A DNA stretch of 64,000 nt, taken from Microbispora sp. H13382 (lineage in GTDB: Bacteria; Actinomycetota; Actinomycetes; Streptosporangiales; Streptosporangiaceae). The notes under the pieces are model-generated. The model was not told the origin of the DNA. It did not search any database and saw only the letters and a list, made by a program, of their open reading frames with translations. The translations under genes and the position numbers were made by a program. This document shows, piece after piece, positions 33,390 through 42,266 of the stretch (its first letter is position 1; each line of letters begins with the position of its first letter). The stretch is from assembly GCF_014161445.1 (NCBI RefSeq), contig NZ_JABBXA010000002.1, forward strand, positions 354,257 through 418,256, written 5' to 3'.

Positions 33390-33493
33390 GGGCGCCCCGC
33401 TTTCTCTTCTCCGCGTGCAGGCAGCGTATCGGAGCGGTTGCGAGGTGACGGAAAAGGCCAAGATCAAAAGGTGAAAGAAGGCACGATGGGGGC

Positions 33494-35464
33494 GTGGGTG
33501 ACAGCAGCGTGGACGGCCGGGCGGCGGACATCGCCCCCGCGGCCGCTGACGCCGCGGACGTGCTCGCGGGCGAATTCGACATGCAGCCGGGTGGTGGCTC
33601 AGGCGCGGGTCTCCACGGGGGCGACGTCGAGGAGGGCCTCGCGCGCGCGGTCCTGGCCGGCTCCCCCGACGCGATCGTCGCGCTCGACCGCGACCTGGCC
33701 GTGCTGAGCTGGAACGCGGCGGCCGAGCGGATGTTCGGCTGGCCCGCGGCCGAGCTGCTCGGCAGGCGGGCGCCGATCGTGCCCGACGAGCTGATGGCCG
33801 AGCACAACGCCGTGCTCGAACGCGTACGCGCGGGCGGCCGGGTGTCGCTGACCACCAAACGTCTCCACCGCGACGGGCGGCTGCTCGACCTGCGGGTGGA
33901 CACGAGCGCGCTGAGCTCCCCGGCCGGCGTCCTGCTGGGGTACGTGAACGTCTACCACGCCGCCGAGGACGACGACGCGGCGCACGGCAGGATGGTGCGC
34001 CGCGCCCGCCTGGTGCGGCGGCTGACCGACGTGGTGGGCGACATCAACGCCGAACTCGACCTGCCCGTCGTGCTCGACCGGATCGCCGCGAGCCTGACCG
34101 AGCTGACCGGCGCCGACGCCGGCGGTTTCGTGTCCATCGAGGGGGAGCGGCTGCGCCTGGTCGGCGTCCACCGGTTGCCCGAGACACTGCGCGGGGCCAC
34201 CGCCGACCTGCACACGAGCCTGGTCGCCAAGCTGCTGCGCACCGGCAAGACCGTGCTGCTGGAGACCGGCCCGGAGGGCTTCCCGGACCTGATCTGGGCG
34301 CGCGTGCCCGGCCTGCACACGATCGCCGTCGGCATCGCCGCCGTCGGCGGACGTCCCTATGGAGCGCTCTACGCGTTGTTCGCCCGGCGCAAGGCGAGTC
34401 ATCTGGAGCTCGAACTGCTCGAACTGCTCGCCGGGCACGCCGGCATCGCGGTCGCCAACGCGACGGCCTACCAGGACGCGGTGCGGCAGCGCGCCCACGA
34501 ACGGGCGGTCTTCGACGCCAGCGCCGACGGCATCGCGGTGCTGGACGGCGCGGGGGCGGTCGTGCGGTGGAATCCGGCCGCGGCCGAGCTGACCGGCCAC
34601 CCGGCGGAGCGGGTGATCGGCGGGCCGCCGCCCTTCCCGCTGCCGGCGCCGGGCGAGAAGCTCACCTTCCAGCTCCCGTCCGGCCGGTGGCTCGACGTGC
34701 TGTGCGCGGAGATCCGGGAGACGGGGGAGACCGTCGTCGACTTCCGCGACGTGACCCGGGCCAAGGAGCTGGAGGAGGCCAAGGACCTGTTCCTCGCCAC
34801 CACCAGCCACGAACTGCGTACGCCGATCACGATCGTGCACGGCTTCGCCAGCACGCTCGACTCCCGCTGGGACCACCTGGCGGACGTGGAGCGGCGGTCG
34901 GCGGTCCACACGATCGCCGAGCGCGCCCGCTCGCTCGGGCAGCTCATGGACCATCTCCTGCTCGGCGCGCGGGCGGGCGCGGAGGAGCTGAAGGTCAGGG
35001 TCGAGCCCTTCGACCTGGCCGCCCGGGTCCACGCGGCGACGCTCGGGCTGCCGGTCCTGTCGGACCGGCACCGGCTGGAGGTGGACATCCCGCCCGATCT
35101 CCCCCTCGTGTACGGCGACGCGCTGGCCACCGACATCCTCCTGGCCCAGCTGCTGGAGAACGCGTTCAAGTACTCCCCCGACGGCGGCCTGATCCGGGTC
35201 GAGGCGTGGCCGGAGGACGACCGGGTCGTGCTGGTGGTGGACGACGAGGGAGTGGGAATCGCGCCGGGCGACCGGGAGCGGATCTTCGAGCGGTTCGTCC
35301 AGGCCGACAGCGGCAACCGGCGCAGGTTCGGTGGAGTCGGGCTGGGGCTCTACATCGTGCGCAACCTCGCCCGGGCCCAGGGCGGGGACGTCGCCGCGCT
35401 GCCCCGATCCGGTGGGGGGACGCGGATGCGACTGGTGCTGAACTCGGCGGAATCTTCATCCTGA
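33494..35464 (+). CDS. Soluble multi-PAS/GAF sensor histidine kinase
   Basis: 656 residues without membrane helices. Order: disordered N-terminus; PAS (about 50-160); GAF (about 185-330); second PAS (about 335-425); HisKA with phosphoacceptor His439 in ATTSHELRTP; HATPase with N-box LLAQLLENAFKYSP, VDDEGVGIAPGDRERIFERF and GGVGLGLYIVRNLARAQGG. It autophosphorylates on ATP and would signal to a response regulator, but none is adjacent: an orphan kinase. The PAS/GAF pair suggests sensing of a cytoplasmic small molecule, redox state or light. Confidence 0.9.
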   Translation: MGDSSVDGRAADIAPAAADAADVLAGEFDMQPGGGSGAGLHGGDVEEGLARAVLAGSPDAIVALDRDLAVLSWNAAAERMFGWPAAELLGRRAPIVPDELMAEHNAVLERVRAGGRVSLTTKRLHRDGRLLDLRVDTSALSSPAGVLLGYVNVYHAAEDDDAAHGRMVRRARLVRRLTDVVGDINAELDLPVVLDRIAASLTELTGADAGGFVSIEGERLRLVGVHRLPETLRGATADLHTSLVAKLLRTGKTVLLETGPEGFPDLIWARVPGLHTIAVGIAAVGGRPYGALYALFARRKASHLELELLELLAGHAGIAVANATAYQDAVRQRAHERAVFDASADGIAVLDGAGAVVRWNPAAAELTGHPAERVIGGPPPFPLPAPGEKLTFQLPSGRWLDVLCAEIRETGETVVDFRDVTRAKELEEAKDLFLATTSHELRTPITIVHGFASTLDSRWDHLADVERRSAVHTIAERARSLGQLMDHLLLGARAGAEELKVRVEPFDLAARVHAATLGLPVLSDRHRLEVDIPPDLPLVYGDALATDILLAQLLENAFKYSPDGGLIRVEAWPEDDRVVLVVDDEGVGIAPGDRERIFERFVQADSGNRRRFGGVGLGLYIVRNLARAQGGDVAALPRSGGGTRMRLVLNSAESSS

Positions 35465-35614
35465 CAGGACAGATCGGAGCGTGGCGTCACCACTTAAGGA
35501 CTGATCTATTGTCCAATGTGCACAAGCTGTGATGCGGGGCACGGTTTCCCGGCCGAGTGAGCGGGGCATTTCGGTCGTAGTTGCTCGTGCAGCAGATACG
35601 GGGGTCAGGGGGAG

Positions 35615-36067
35615 GTGAGTGCGTCGAGCGTCGTGATGCTGCCGTACGCACCGTCGAGCGTCGCCGTCGCACGTCAGCGCCTCAGCGCCGAGCTTTCGAC
35701 CGCGGGGCTGCTCGCCTCCGCGGTCGACGACGTCGTGTTGATCATGAGTGAACTGCTGAGCAACGCGCTGCGCCATGCCCATCCTCTTCCGTGCGGCCGG
35801 CTCAAAGTGGCCTGGGTCTGCTCGGACAGCCAGGTCGAGGTGGCCGTGAGCGACGGCGGCGCGTGTACGGAGCCCCGCGCGGGCCGCCCGACGCTGTCGT
35901 CCCTCGGCGGCCGTGGGCTCGGCATCGTGGAGTACCTCGCAGAACGCTGGGGAGTCCGGCATGAGGAGGAGGCGACCACCGTCTGGGCCGTCGTGCCCGC
36001 CTCATGGCCCGACCAGAATGGGCATGCCGAGCTGTCCGATATTCCGGTGCTGCGCGAGGTCGGCTGA
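35615..36067 (+). CDS. RsbW/SpoIIAB-like anti-sigma ATPase
   Basis: 150 residues forming one GHKL (HATPase_c) domain: VLIMSELLSNALRHAHP (N-box), VSDGGA, and LGGRGLGIVEYLAERWGV (G-box). Such actinobacterial proteins bind sigma factors or phosphorylate STAS antagonists. GTG 35615 directly abuts a GGGGGAG, so the true start may be a few codons later (for example ATG 35636). It could serve either STAS protein in this window; no evidence fixes a partner. Confidence 0.8.
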   Translation: MSASSVVMLPYAPSSVAVARQRLSAELSTAGLLASAVDDVVLIMSELLSNALRHAHPLPCGRLKVAWVCSDSQVEVAVSDGGACTEPRAGRPTLSSLGGRGLGIVEYLAERWGVRHEEEATTVWAVVPASWPDQNGHAELSDIPVLREVG

Positions 36068-36094
36068 CGCGCGCTCACGCCGCGTGGCCGGGCA

Positions 36095-36601
36095 TCAGGG
36101 CCGGCTGTGCTCCATGCAGATCAGGTCGTCGCGGGAGTCCCACGACGCGGTGACGGTGAACCCGAGCCGCTCGTAGAGGGCGATCGCCGTCGTGCGCCAC
36201 CGCCACACCGACAGCCGTACCGACCGCAGGCCGGTCGCGTGCGCCCGGGCGAGCGCGGCGCGGACGAGCGCGGCGGCCACGCCCCTGCCACGCTCGTCCG
36301 GGTCCACCCACAGGCGTTTGATCTCGGCCCGTCCGCCGGCGGGCGCCGCGAGCACCACGCAGCCGATCGCGGCGTCGCCGCGGCGCGCGACCAGCACGAC
36401 GTCGTCCGCGAACGCCGCGCCCGGGTCCTCGACCTCCGCCCGGTAGCGCTCGGGCAGGCGCGTCGCGTCGGCCGCCGGGACGCCCTTCTCGGCCTCGGTC
36501 CGCAGGTGGTAGGCGGCCAGGAGCGCCCGCAGGTCCTCCCGGCCGTCGTCCCCGGCCGCCCAGGTCACGATCGCGTGGTCACGGATCACGCCCGCCAGCA
36601 T
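36095..36601 (-). CDS. GNAT-family N-acetyltransferase
   Basis: 168 residues. The acetyl-CoA pyrophosphate loop is clear in VDPDERGRGVAAALVRAALARA, followed by ALYERLGF, the usual last conserved motif of GNAT enzymes. The acceptor substrate is unknown. It begins 15 bases after the YidC gene on the same strand and may be in that operon. Confidence 0.87.
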   Translation of the reverse strand: MLAGVIRDHAIVTWAAGDDGREDLRALLAAYHLRTEAEKGVPAADATRLPERYRAEVEDPGAAFADDVVLVARRGDAAIGCVVLAAPAGGRAEIKRLWVDPDERGRGVAAALVRAALARAHATGLRSVRLSVWRWRTTAIALYERLGFTVTASWDSRDDLICMEHSRP

Positions 36602-36616
36602 TCCACCGATCCGGGG

Positions 36617-37279
36617 TCAGGCCGTGCGCGGGTGGAGCACGGCCCGCTCGGCCGTCGTCCAGGCGCTGCTCACGAGCAGGTAGACGCCCGCCGCGAGCGG
36701 GAGGAAGGCCGCGGCGAGCACGGTCCAGAACGGCATCAGGACCGCCAGGCGCCGCATCGGCGCAGTGGGCTCGACCCGGCGGGCGGCGATCACGGCCACG
36801 GCCACGAGCAGCCCGAGCAGCGCGGCGAACACTCCGGCGACAGGGCTGACCAGGCCCGCCCCGGCAAGCACGGCGGAGAGGTGCTCCCCCAGCGGCACGC
36901 CGAGCACGCTCTGCGCCAGCAGCAGGTTCGGGTGCCCCGCGATGACGGCCGCCGTGAACAGCCGGTAGGTCACCGTGAAGAACGGCAACTGCGCGAACGC
37001 CGGGAGAAAGCCGGTGAACTGGCCCACGCCCTCCTTGGCGTACAACGCGTCGACCTCGCGCAGGAGCCGCTGCGGGTCGTTCTTCCACCGCGTGCGCAGC
37101 CCTTCCACCTGTGGTGCGAGCCGCATGCGGATCCGCTGCGCCCGCGCGACGCGGACGCTCAGCGGCAGCAGCGACAGCCGTACGGCGAGGGTGACCAGGA
37201 CGATCGCGAGTCCGGCGCCGGTGAGGTGGCTGAGCGCGTCGATGAGCCGGTAGGCGGGGCCGAGCACGAAGTCGAACAT
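36617..37279 (-). CDS. yidC: YidC/Oxa1-family membrane protein insertase (second copy type)
   Basis: 220 residues, about five membrane helices. Conserved features: LSLLPLSVRVARAQRIRMRLAPQVEGLRTRWKNDPQRLLREVDALYAKEGV and the hydrophilic-groove Arg in the first helix region (VTLAVRLSLLPL). It is shorter than the housekeeping YidC next to rnpA and lacks a long C-terminal tail. It is transcribed with DUF6412 and a small membrane protein, the usual neighbourhood of this second actinobacterial YidC. It would help insert small membrane proteins. Confidence 0.85.
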   Translation of the reverse strand: MFDFVLGPAYRLIDALSHLTGAGLAIVLVTLAVRLSLLPLSVRVARAQRIRMRLAPQVEGLRTRWKNDPQRLLREVDALYAKEGVGQFTGFLPAFAQLPFFTVTYRLFTAAVIAGHPNLLLAQSVLGVPLGEHLSAVLAGAGLVSPVAGVFAALLGLLVAVAVIAARRVEPTAPMRRLAVLMPFWTVLAAAFLPLAAGVYLLVSSAWTTAERAVLHPRTA

Positions 37280-37352
37280 GGGAAGCCTTTCGTCTGTGAC
37301 CTGTTGCCGGTGAATGAGGGCATGACGAAAGCGCTCGTCACCGGATCGCCGG

Positions 37353-37634
37353 TCAGACGAGCGCGGGGCTTCCTGATGGTGCGCGGGGACGGGGACGGCC
37401 AGGCGTGCCGGGATCACGCAGCCTGACCATCGCCGTCTCACCGTTGTACGACGGCCTGCCCGGCCCCTGACGCAGAACGGGGACGCCGGCCAGCCGGCAG
37501 AGCATCCAGGCGAACACCAGGACGGCCACGCCGGCCAGGCCGACCGCGGTCAGCGCGCCGGGGCCCGGGGACCCGGCGGCCAACTCGGCCAGCAGCCAGA
37601 GGAGCGATCCGATGGCGGCCTGGAGCGCGTTCAC
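37353..37634 (-). CDS. Small membrane protein, DUF6412-like
   Basis: 93 residues. Two hydrophobic segments (about 5-22 and 27-47), then a conserved-looking basic tail with MVRLRDPGTPGRPRPRAP. This tail and the place immediately upstream of yidC are what I know of DUF6412 proteins in streptomycetes. GTG 37632-37634 begins one base after the upstream stop, so reading is coupled. No biochemical role is known. Confidence 0.7.
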   Translation of the reverse strand: MNALQAAIGSLLWLLAELAAGSPGPGALTAVGLAGVAVLVFAWMLCRLAGVPVLRQGPGRPSYNGETAMVRLRDPGTPGRPRPRAPSGSPALV

Positions 37635-37635
37635 G

Positions 37636-37803
37636 TCAGCGGGACAGCTTCCCGACGACGGTGACGACGACCACGGCGACGAGGGCGATGATGCCGATGA
37701 TCAGCAGGAACTTCAGCGTCGCGAACAGGGCGGGGATCACGAATCCGAACACCAGCCAGAGGGCCAGGAGGATCCCCAGTACGGTCAGTACGGTACGGGC
37801 CAT
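37636..37803 (-). CDS. Very small hydrophobic membrane protein (55 aa)
   Basis: MARTVLTVLGILLALWLVFGF and then a second helix (FLLIIGIIALVAVVVVTVVGK) make up nearly the whole product. It is the first gene of a compact minus-strand unit with DUF6412 and yidC, one base before the next start. It could be a substrate or partner of the YidC, which is inference. A longer in-frame extension upstream is Ser/Arg-rich and not typical, so the ATG at 37801-37803 is preferred. Confidence 0.6.
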   Translation of the reverse strand: MARTVLTVLGILLALWLVFGFVIPALFATLKFLLIIGIIALVAVVVVTVVGKLSR

Positions 37804-37959
37804 AGCCACAAGGTACGCGGTGGGACCGACAACCGCGAGCTTGATCGTGTTCGACCGTCCTCGGCCCTGCGATGATCCACTGAATCCGCGCTCGCGACGG
37901 GCGGCGTCTGTCAGACACTGTCTTGATCCAGAATCGGTTCGCATACCCGTGATTCATGA

Positions 37960-37975
37960 GGTTTCACGTGAATCA
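37960..37975. other. parS-like ParB-binding site
   Basis: GGTTTCACGTGAATCA matches the bacterial parS 16-mer at 14 of 16 positions and the Streptomyces 14-mer GTTTCACGTGAAAC at 13 of 14; the central TTTCACGTGAA is intact. It lies in a 352-base gene-free gap between divergent units. parS sites cluster near oriC, consistent with the origin-proximal gene order here. I found no second close match by reading the window. Confidence 0.65.
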
Positions 37976-38155
37976 TCGCGTTCGGCGGCAGTTCATCAAC
38001 AGAAAGTCAGGGCTCCCCTGCCGGTCCCTGTGGTCTCATCGGCTACCTTCACCGCATGCGCCGTAGGCTCCGCTTGATCACCGTGAAATCACCCGACTCG
38101 TGGCGTTCCTGACGCGGCCGCGCGGCGCACACGACCCGGTCCCACTGGTTGAGGT

Positions 38156-38704
38156 ATGAACCTTCCGCAACTCACACCGGCCCTCCAGGGGCGTTTCAGT
38201 CCGCTGCGCTTCGATCCGCACCATCGGCTGTCCGGCTCGGACGTCGAAACCCTGCTGGAGGCGGCCCGGTGGGCTCCGTCTGCCGGTAACGCGCAGCCCT
38301 GGTCGTTCCATCTGCGCCGCCGGGGAGAGGACGGGCACGGGCAACTCGTGGAACACCTCGCCGGCAGTTCGCGCCGGTGGGCGCCCGATGCCAGCGCGCT
38401 GGTCGTCAACCTGGCCCATCGCGAGGCCGACGACAGCGGCCTGCTCTACTCCGAGTTCGCCGACTACGACCTCGGCCAGGCGGTGGCCCATATGACCGTG
38501 CAGGCCCATGCGATGGGCCTGTCCTGCAGGCAGTTTCGCGCCTTCGACCTCGAAGGGCTGCACACCCGGCTCGGCGTCAGGCCCGGCTGGCGGATCCTCA
38601 CGATGACGGCCATCGGAGTGCCGCCCCTGGACGCCACGACACCTCCCGCACGAGAGCGCCGGAGCATTGTGGACCTGCGTACCGCGGGAGTGTCGTCCCC
38701 CTGA
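38156..38704 (+). CDS. Nitroreductase-family protein
   Basis: 182 residues. SPLRFDPHHRLSGSDVETLLEAARWAPSAGNAQPWSFHL is the FMN-binding N-terminal signature; the later segment AVAHMTVQAHAMGLSCRQFRAFD is the conserved central helix. Typical NAD(P)H:flavin-dependent reductase size. Substrate not predictable. Monocistronic; the parS-like site lies in its upstream gap. Confidence 0.85.
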   Translation: MNLPQLTPALQGRFSPLRFDPHHRLSGSDVETLLEAARWAPSAGNAQPWSFHLRRRGEDGHGQLVEHLAGSSRRWAPDASALVVNLAHREADDSGLLYSEFADYDLGQAVAHMTVQAHAMGLSCRQFRAFDLEGLHTRLGVRPGWRILTMTAIGVPPLDATTPPARERRSIVDLRTAGVSSP

Positions 38705-38843
38705 TGTGGTGACGCGCCGTGCAGGGCGGCCGTGTCCACGAAGTGCGTGTTCTTCCGGAAGCGCGACGGCCGCCGCGAGCGGCGGTTCTTACGGGGCGGT
38801 GACGGCGCTTCGCCGGGCCGCCCGCCGGACTTACCGTGGGGAC

Positions 38844-39557
38844 GTGCCCTCCTCGAGAACTTCCCAGAATCCCGCCCGCGTCCTGGTGGTGGAAGACGAC
38901 CCCACCGTCGCCGAGGTGGTGGCCCGCTATCTGGAACGCGACGGGCACGAGGTCGAGTGCGTGGGCGACGGCGCCGAGGCGCTGCGCCGGGCTCTGGCCG
39001 ACCCGCCCGACCTGATGGTGCTCGACCTGATGCTGCCCAAGCTCGACGGCCTGCAGGTCTGCCGGAAGCTGCGGGAGCGCCGGCCCGTCCCGGTGATCAT
39101 GCTGACCGCCCTCGGGGAGGAGATGGACCGGGTTGTCGGCCTGGAGACCGGCGCGGACGACTACGTGACGAAGCCGTTCAGCCCACGCGAGCTGGCCCTG
39201 CGCGTGCAGTCCGTGCTGCGGCGGGCCCGGGGCGCGCTGGTGCCCACCGGCACCGGCGTGCTGCGCGACGGCGACCTGGTGGTCGACGTCGGCGCCCACG
39301 AGGTGCGCCTGGGCGGCAAGGAGATCACCCTGACCGCGCGCGAGTTCGACCTGCTCGTCTACCTGCTGCGCAACCCCCGCCAGGCGTTCAGCCGTACGGC
39401 CCTGCTCGACCAGGTCTGGGGCTGGTCGTTCGGCGACTCCTCCACCGTGACGGTCCACGTGCGCAGGCTGCGGGAGAAGATCGAGGACGATCCCACCGAC
39501 CCGCACCGGATCGTGACGGTCTGGGGCGTCGGCTACCGCTACGAACCGCTGTCGTGA
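38844..39557 (+). CDS. OmpR-family response regulator
   Basis: 237 residues starting at GTG 38844. Receiver domain: acidic pocket VVEDD (16-19), phosphoacceptor Asp61 in VLDLMLPKLDG, Thr/Ser switch in MLTAL, Lys in TKPFSPREL. The winged-helix DNA-binding domain (about 140-235) ends VWGVGYRYEP. The stop overlaps the start of the cognate kinase (GTGA), so this is a complete two-component pair. Confidence 0.93.
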   Translation: MPSSRTSQNPARVLVVEDDPTVAEVVARYLERDGHEVECVGDGAEALRRALADPPDLMVLDLMLPKLDGLQVCRKLRERRPVPVIMLTALGEEMDRVVGLETGADDYVTKPFSPRELALRVQSVLRRARGALVPTGTGVLRDGDLVVDVGAHEVRLGGKEITLTAREFDLLVYLLRNPRQAFSRTALLDQVWGWSFGDSSTVTVHVRRLREKIEDDPTDPHRIVTVWGVGYRYEPLS

Positions 39558-40669
39558 TCGTCCAGATCGTCGCGGTCGCCGCCGGGCTCGGTCTCGTCAT
39601 CGCGGCCCTCGGCCTGGCGCTGCTGCGGGTGCTGCGCCGCCGGTCGATCGGCGTGATGCTCGCGGTCGTCGCGGCGGTGACGGTCTCCGCGACGCTGGCC
39701 GGGGTGGTCGCCATCACGCTCGCCATGATCATCGACGGGCGGCCGAAGAACATCGTGCTCACCGTCGTCGGCATCGGCGGCCTGGTGGGGCTCGGCGTCG
39801 CCCTGGTGAACGCCCGGACGGTGGTGCGCGCCAGCAGGAGCCTCGTCGGCGCGCTGGAGAGCGTGCCGCCCTCCGGCCGGTTCGTCCCGCCGCCCACGCC
39901 GCTCCCGGCCGAGCTGCAGACCATCAGCACCACGCTTGAGCAGGCGTACGAGCGGCTGCGGCTGGGTCGCGAGCGGGAGCGGGCGCTGGAGAGCGCGCGG
40001 CGCGAACTGGTCGCGTGGGTCAGCCACGACCTGCGCACCCCCCTGGCAGGCATGCGGGCGATGGTGGAGGCGCTGGAGGACGGGGTGGCCGACGACCCCG
40101 AGACCGTCAAGCGCTATCACGTCCAGATCAGGGTGGAGGTCGACCGGCTCGCCGGGATGGTGGAGGACCTGTTCGAGCTGTCGCGGATCCACGCGGGCGC
40201 GCTGCGGCCCACGCTCACCCGCACGGGGCTCGGCGACCTCGTCGCGGACACCCTCGCCGCGGTCGAGCCGCTGGCCCGCGCCGGGGGCGTGCACCTGACC
40301 GGGGAGGCGGACCCGCGCGTCCCGGTGTACGCCGACGCCGGGCAGCTCGGCCGGGCCGTACGCAACCTGGTGGTGAACGCCATCCGCCACACGCCGGTCG
40401 GGGGGACGGTCGTCGTGCGGGCGGTGACCGAAGGGACGACCGCCCGCCTGTCCGTGCTCGACGGCTGCGGCGGCATCCCGGAGGAGGACCTTCCCCGGGT
40501 CTTCGACGTCGCGTTCCGCGGCGAGGCGGCGCGGACGCCGGGCCCCGACGGCGGCGCCGGGCTCGGCCTCGCGATCGCGCGCGGCATCGTGGAGGCCCAC
40601 GACGGCGGGATCGGCGTGGTCAACGAGGGTCCCGGCTGCCGCTTCGAGATCACGCTGCCGTCGGCCTGA
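39554..40669 (+). CDS. Membrane sensor histidine kinase
   Basis: 371 residues. Three N-terminal membrane helices (about 2-23, 33-57, 66-88) with almost no external loop, so it probably senses a signal within the membrane. A short linker or HAMP-like coil leads to HisKA with His158 in WVSHDLRTPLAGM, and HATPase with NLVVNAIRHTP and GGAGLGLAIARGIVEAHDGG. It is partner to the preceding OmpR-type regulator. The convergent multicopper oxidase gene 3 bases downstream might hint at copper or redox stress, but this is inference. Confidence 0.9.
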   Translation: MIVQIVAVAAGLGLVIAALGLALLRVLRRRSIGVMLAVVAAVTVSATLAGVVAITLAMIIDGRPKNIVLTVVGIGGLVGLGVALVNARTVVRASRSLVGALESVPPSGRFVPPPTPLPAELQTISTTLEQAYERLRLGRERERALESARRELVAWVSHDLRTPLAGMRAMVEALEDGVADDPETVKRYHVQIRVEVDRLAGMVEDLFELSRIHAGALRPTLTRTGLGDLVADTLAAVEPLARAGGVHLTGEADPRVPVYADAGQLGRAVRNLVVNAIRHTPVGGTVVVRAVTEGTTARLSVLDGCGGIPEEDLPRVFDVAFRGEAARTPGPDGGAGLGLAIARGIVEAHDGGIGVVNEGPGCRFEITLPSA

Positions 40670-40672
40670 GGC

Positions 40673-42256
40673 TCACTCCGGCTCGTTCGCGGCGGTCCCG
40701 CCCACGGTGAAGGGCGTGCTGACCCCCTCGTACATGAGGTGGGCGACGAGACCTTCGGTCGCGTGCGGCAGGTTGTGGCAGTGGTCCATCCAGATGCCGG
40801 GGTTGTCGGCGACGAAGGCGATCTCGTACGTCTCGCCGGCGCCGACCTCGAGCGAGTCCACCCACCACGGGCTGCCCGTCGCCCGCACGCCGTCCCGGCT
40901 CAGCACCACGGCGTGGTGGCCGTGCAGGTGCATCGGGTGCGGCTCGCCGCTGTCGTTGACGATGCGCACCCGCACCACGTCGCCCTCGGCGACCATGAAC
41001 ATCGGCACGTCGGGGAACATGTGGCCGTTGATCGTCCACCAGACCCCCGGACGTCCGTCGAGGAAGCCGGGGCGGCGCCCGATCTCGTAGTCGAACCGCC
41101 GGTCGGGCCGGTCCGCGTCGAGCCCCAGCGGGGCCGGCGTGCCGTAGGAGAGCAGGTCGAGCGCGATCGCGGGCCGGGGGACGGCGGGCGCGTCGTACGA
41201 CCGTGAACCGAGCACCACACCGGTCGGGCCGCCGACGTGGACCCGCACCGGCGAGCCGTCCCCGGGCATGGTCACCTCGATGTCGGCGCGGCCGCCCGCC
41301 GTGACCAGTACGGCGGTGTCCCGCACGGGTGCGGGTTCGTGCAGGTCGGTGCCGTCGACGGCGGCGAGCCGGAACGGGGCTCCGCCGACCCACACGGGCG
41401 TCTGGCCGTTCTCCGTGTTGATCACCCGCACCCGCACCCGCTCGCCGGGCCGGGCTTCGGTGCGCACGTCGCCCTCCCGCCCGTTGATCGTGCGGGCTCC
41501 GTCGTAGAGGTGCATCAGCGCCACGACGTCGACGGCGCCGGCGGGCGGGCGCGCCGGGGCGACCACCAGGGCGCCCAGGAGGCCGCGGCGTACCTGCTCG
41601 TGGGAGACCTGGTGGGAGTGGTACCAGAAGGTGCCTGCCTGGCCGGCGACGAAGCGGTAGGTGAACGACCCGCCCACACGGACCGCGTCCTGGGTGACAC
41701 CGGCGACGCCGTCGGCGGCGCCCGGCACGTCGACGCCGTGCCAGTGCAGCGTGACGCCGTCCGGCACCGACTCGTTGACCAGGCGGACCTGCACCAACTG
41801 CCCGATGGTCGCGTGGATGACGGGGCCGGGCGAGGTGCCGTTCAGGGTGTAGCCGTCCACCGAGCGGCCGGTGGGCAGCCGGAACCGCTGCTTGCGGGCG
41901 ACGAGAGTGATGGCGACGTCGGCCTCGCGGTCCGGGTCGGCGGTCAACGACGTCAGGCTGCGCGCCGGTGTGCCGTGCCCGGTGTGTCCGGCGCTGTGTC
42001 CGGCGCTGTGTCCGGCGCTGTGTCCGGCGCTGTGGCCTGAGTGCTGCGAGTGTTGTGAGTGCTCCGCGTGCTCTGAAGTGCCGGCCACGTGGGTCAGGGC
42101 GCCGCCGTAGTCGGCGTACCCCATGTCCATGACGGAGTACGCACCCGGCATGAGGCTGGCCTGCCAGAGCCAGGCAAGCGGGCCGAGCAGGGCGATGGTC
42201 GCGGCGCCCGCCAGGGCGAGGCGCAGGCGGGTGCCGCGACGGCGAGTCCTGTCCAT
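40673..42256 (-). CDS. Multicopper oxidase with N-terminal His-rich repeats
   Basis: 527 residues. Membrane anchor or signal (about 12-33), then a His-rich segment (about 62-95) built of HSQHSQHS and GHSA units, then three cupredoxin domains. Copper ligands are intact: LHWHG, WYHSHQ, HPMHLHGH and the type-1 site MDHCHNLPHA. It oxidises substrates (perhaps Cu(I) or phenols) with four-electron reduction of O2, outside the membrane. The His-rich segment could bind copper. It is encoded after a four-helix membrane protein with a 10-base gap, probably one operon. Confidence 0.9.
   Translation of the reverse strand: MDRTRRRGTRLRLALAGAATIALLGPLAWLWQASLMPGAYSVMDMGYADYGGALTHVAGTSEHAEHSQHSQHSGHSAGHSAGHSAGHSAGHTGHGTPARSLTSLTADPDREADVAITLVARKQRFRLPTGRSVDGYTLNGTSPGPVIHATIGQLVQVRLVNESVPDGVTLHWHGVDVPGAADGVAGVTQDAVRVGGSFTYRFVAGQAGTFWYHSHQVSHEQVRRGLLGALVVAPARPPAGAVDVVALMHLYDGARTINGREGDVRTEARPGERVRVRVINTENGQTPVWVGGAPFRLAAVDGTDLHEPAPVRDTAVLVTAGGRADIEVTMPGDGSPVRVHVGGPTGVVLGSRSYDAPAVPRPAIALDLLSYGTPAPLGLDADRPDRRFDYEIGRRPGFLDGRPGVWWTINGHMFPDVPMFMVAEGDVVRVRIVNDSGEPHPMHLHGHHAVVLSRDGVRATGSPWWVDSLEVGAGETYEIAFVADNPGIWMDHCHNLPHATEGLVAHLMYEGVSTPFTVGGTAANEPE
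41987..42034. repeat. Four perfect 12-bp tandem repeats inside the multicopper oxidase gene
   Basis: TCCGGCGCTGTG occurs four times in a row. On the coding (minus) strand each unit encodes His-Ser-Ala-Gly, giving the repeated GHSA motif. Perfect in-frame units can expand or contract without breaking the gene. Confidence 0.9.
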
Positions 42257-42266
42257 CGAATCGACG

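Noticed and set aside
36075..36311. Minus-strand short frame overlapping the GNAT gene
   Set aside because: It is an alternate-frame shadow of the acetyltransferase, Arg/Gly/Ala-rich and without motif.
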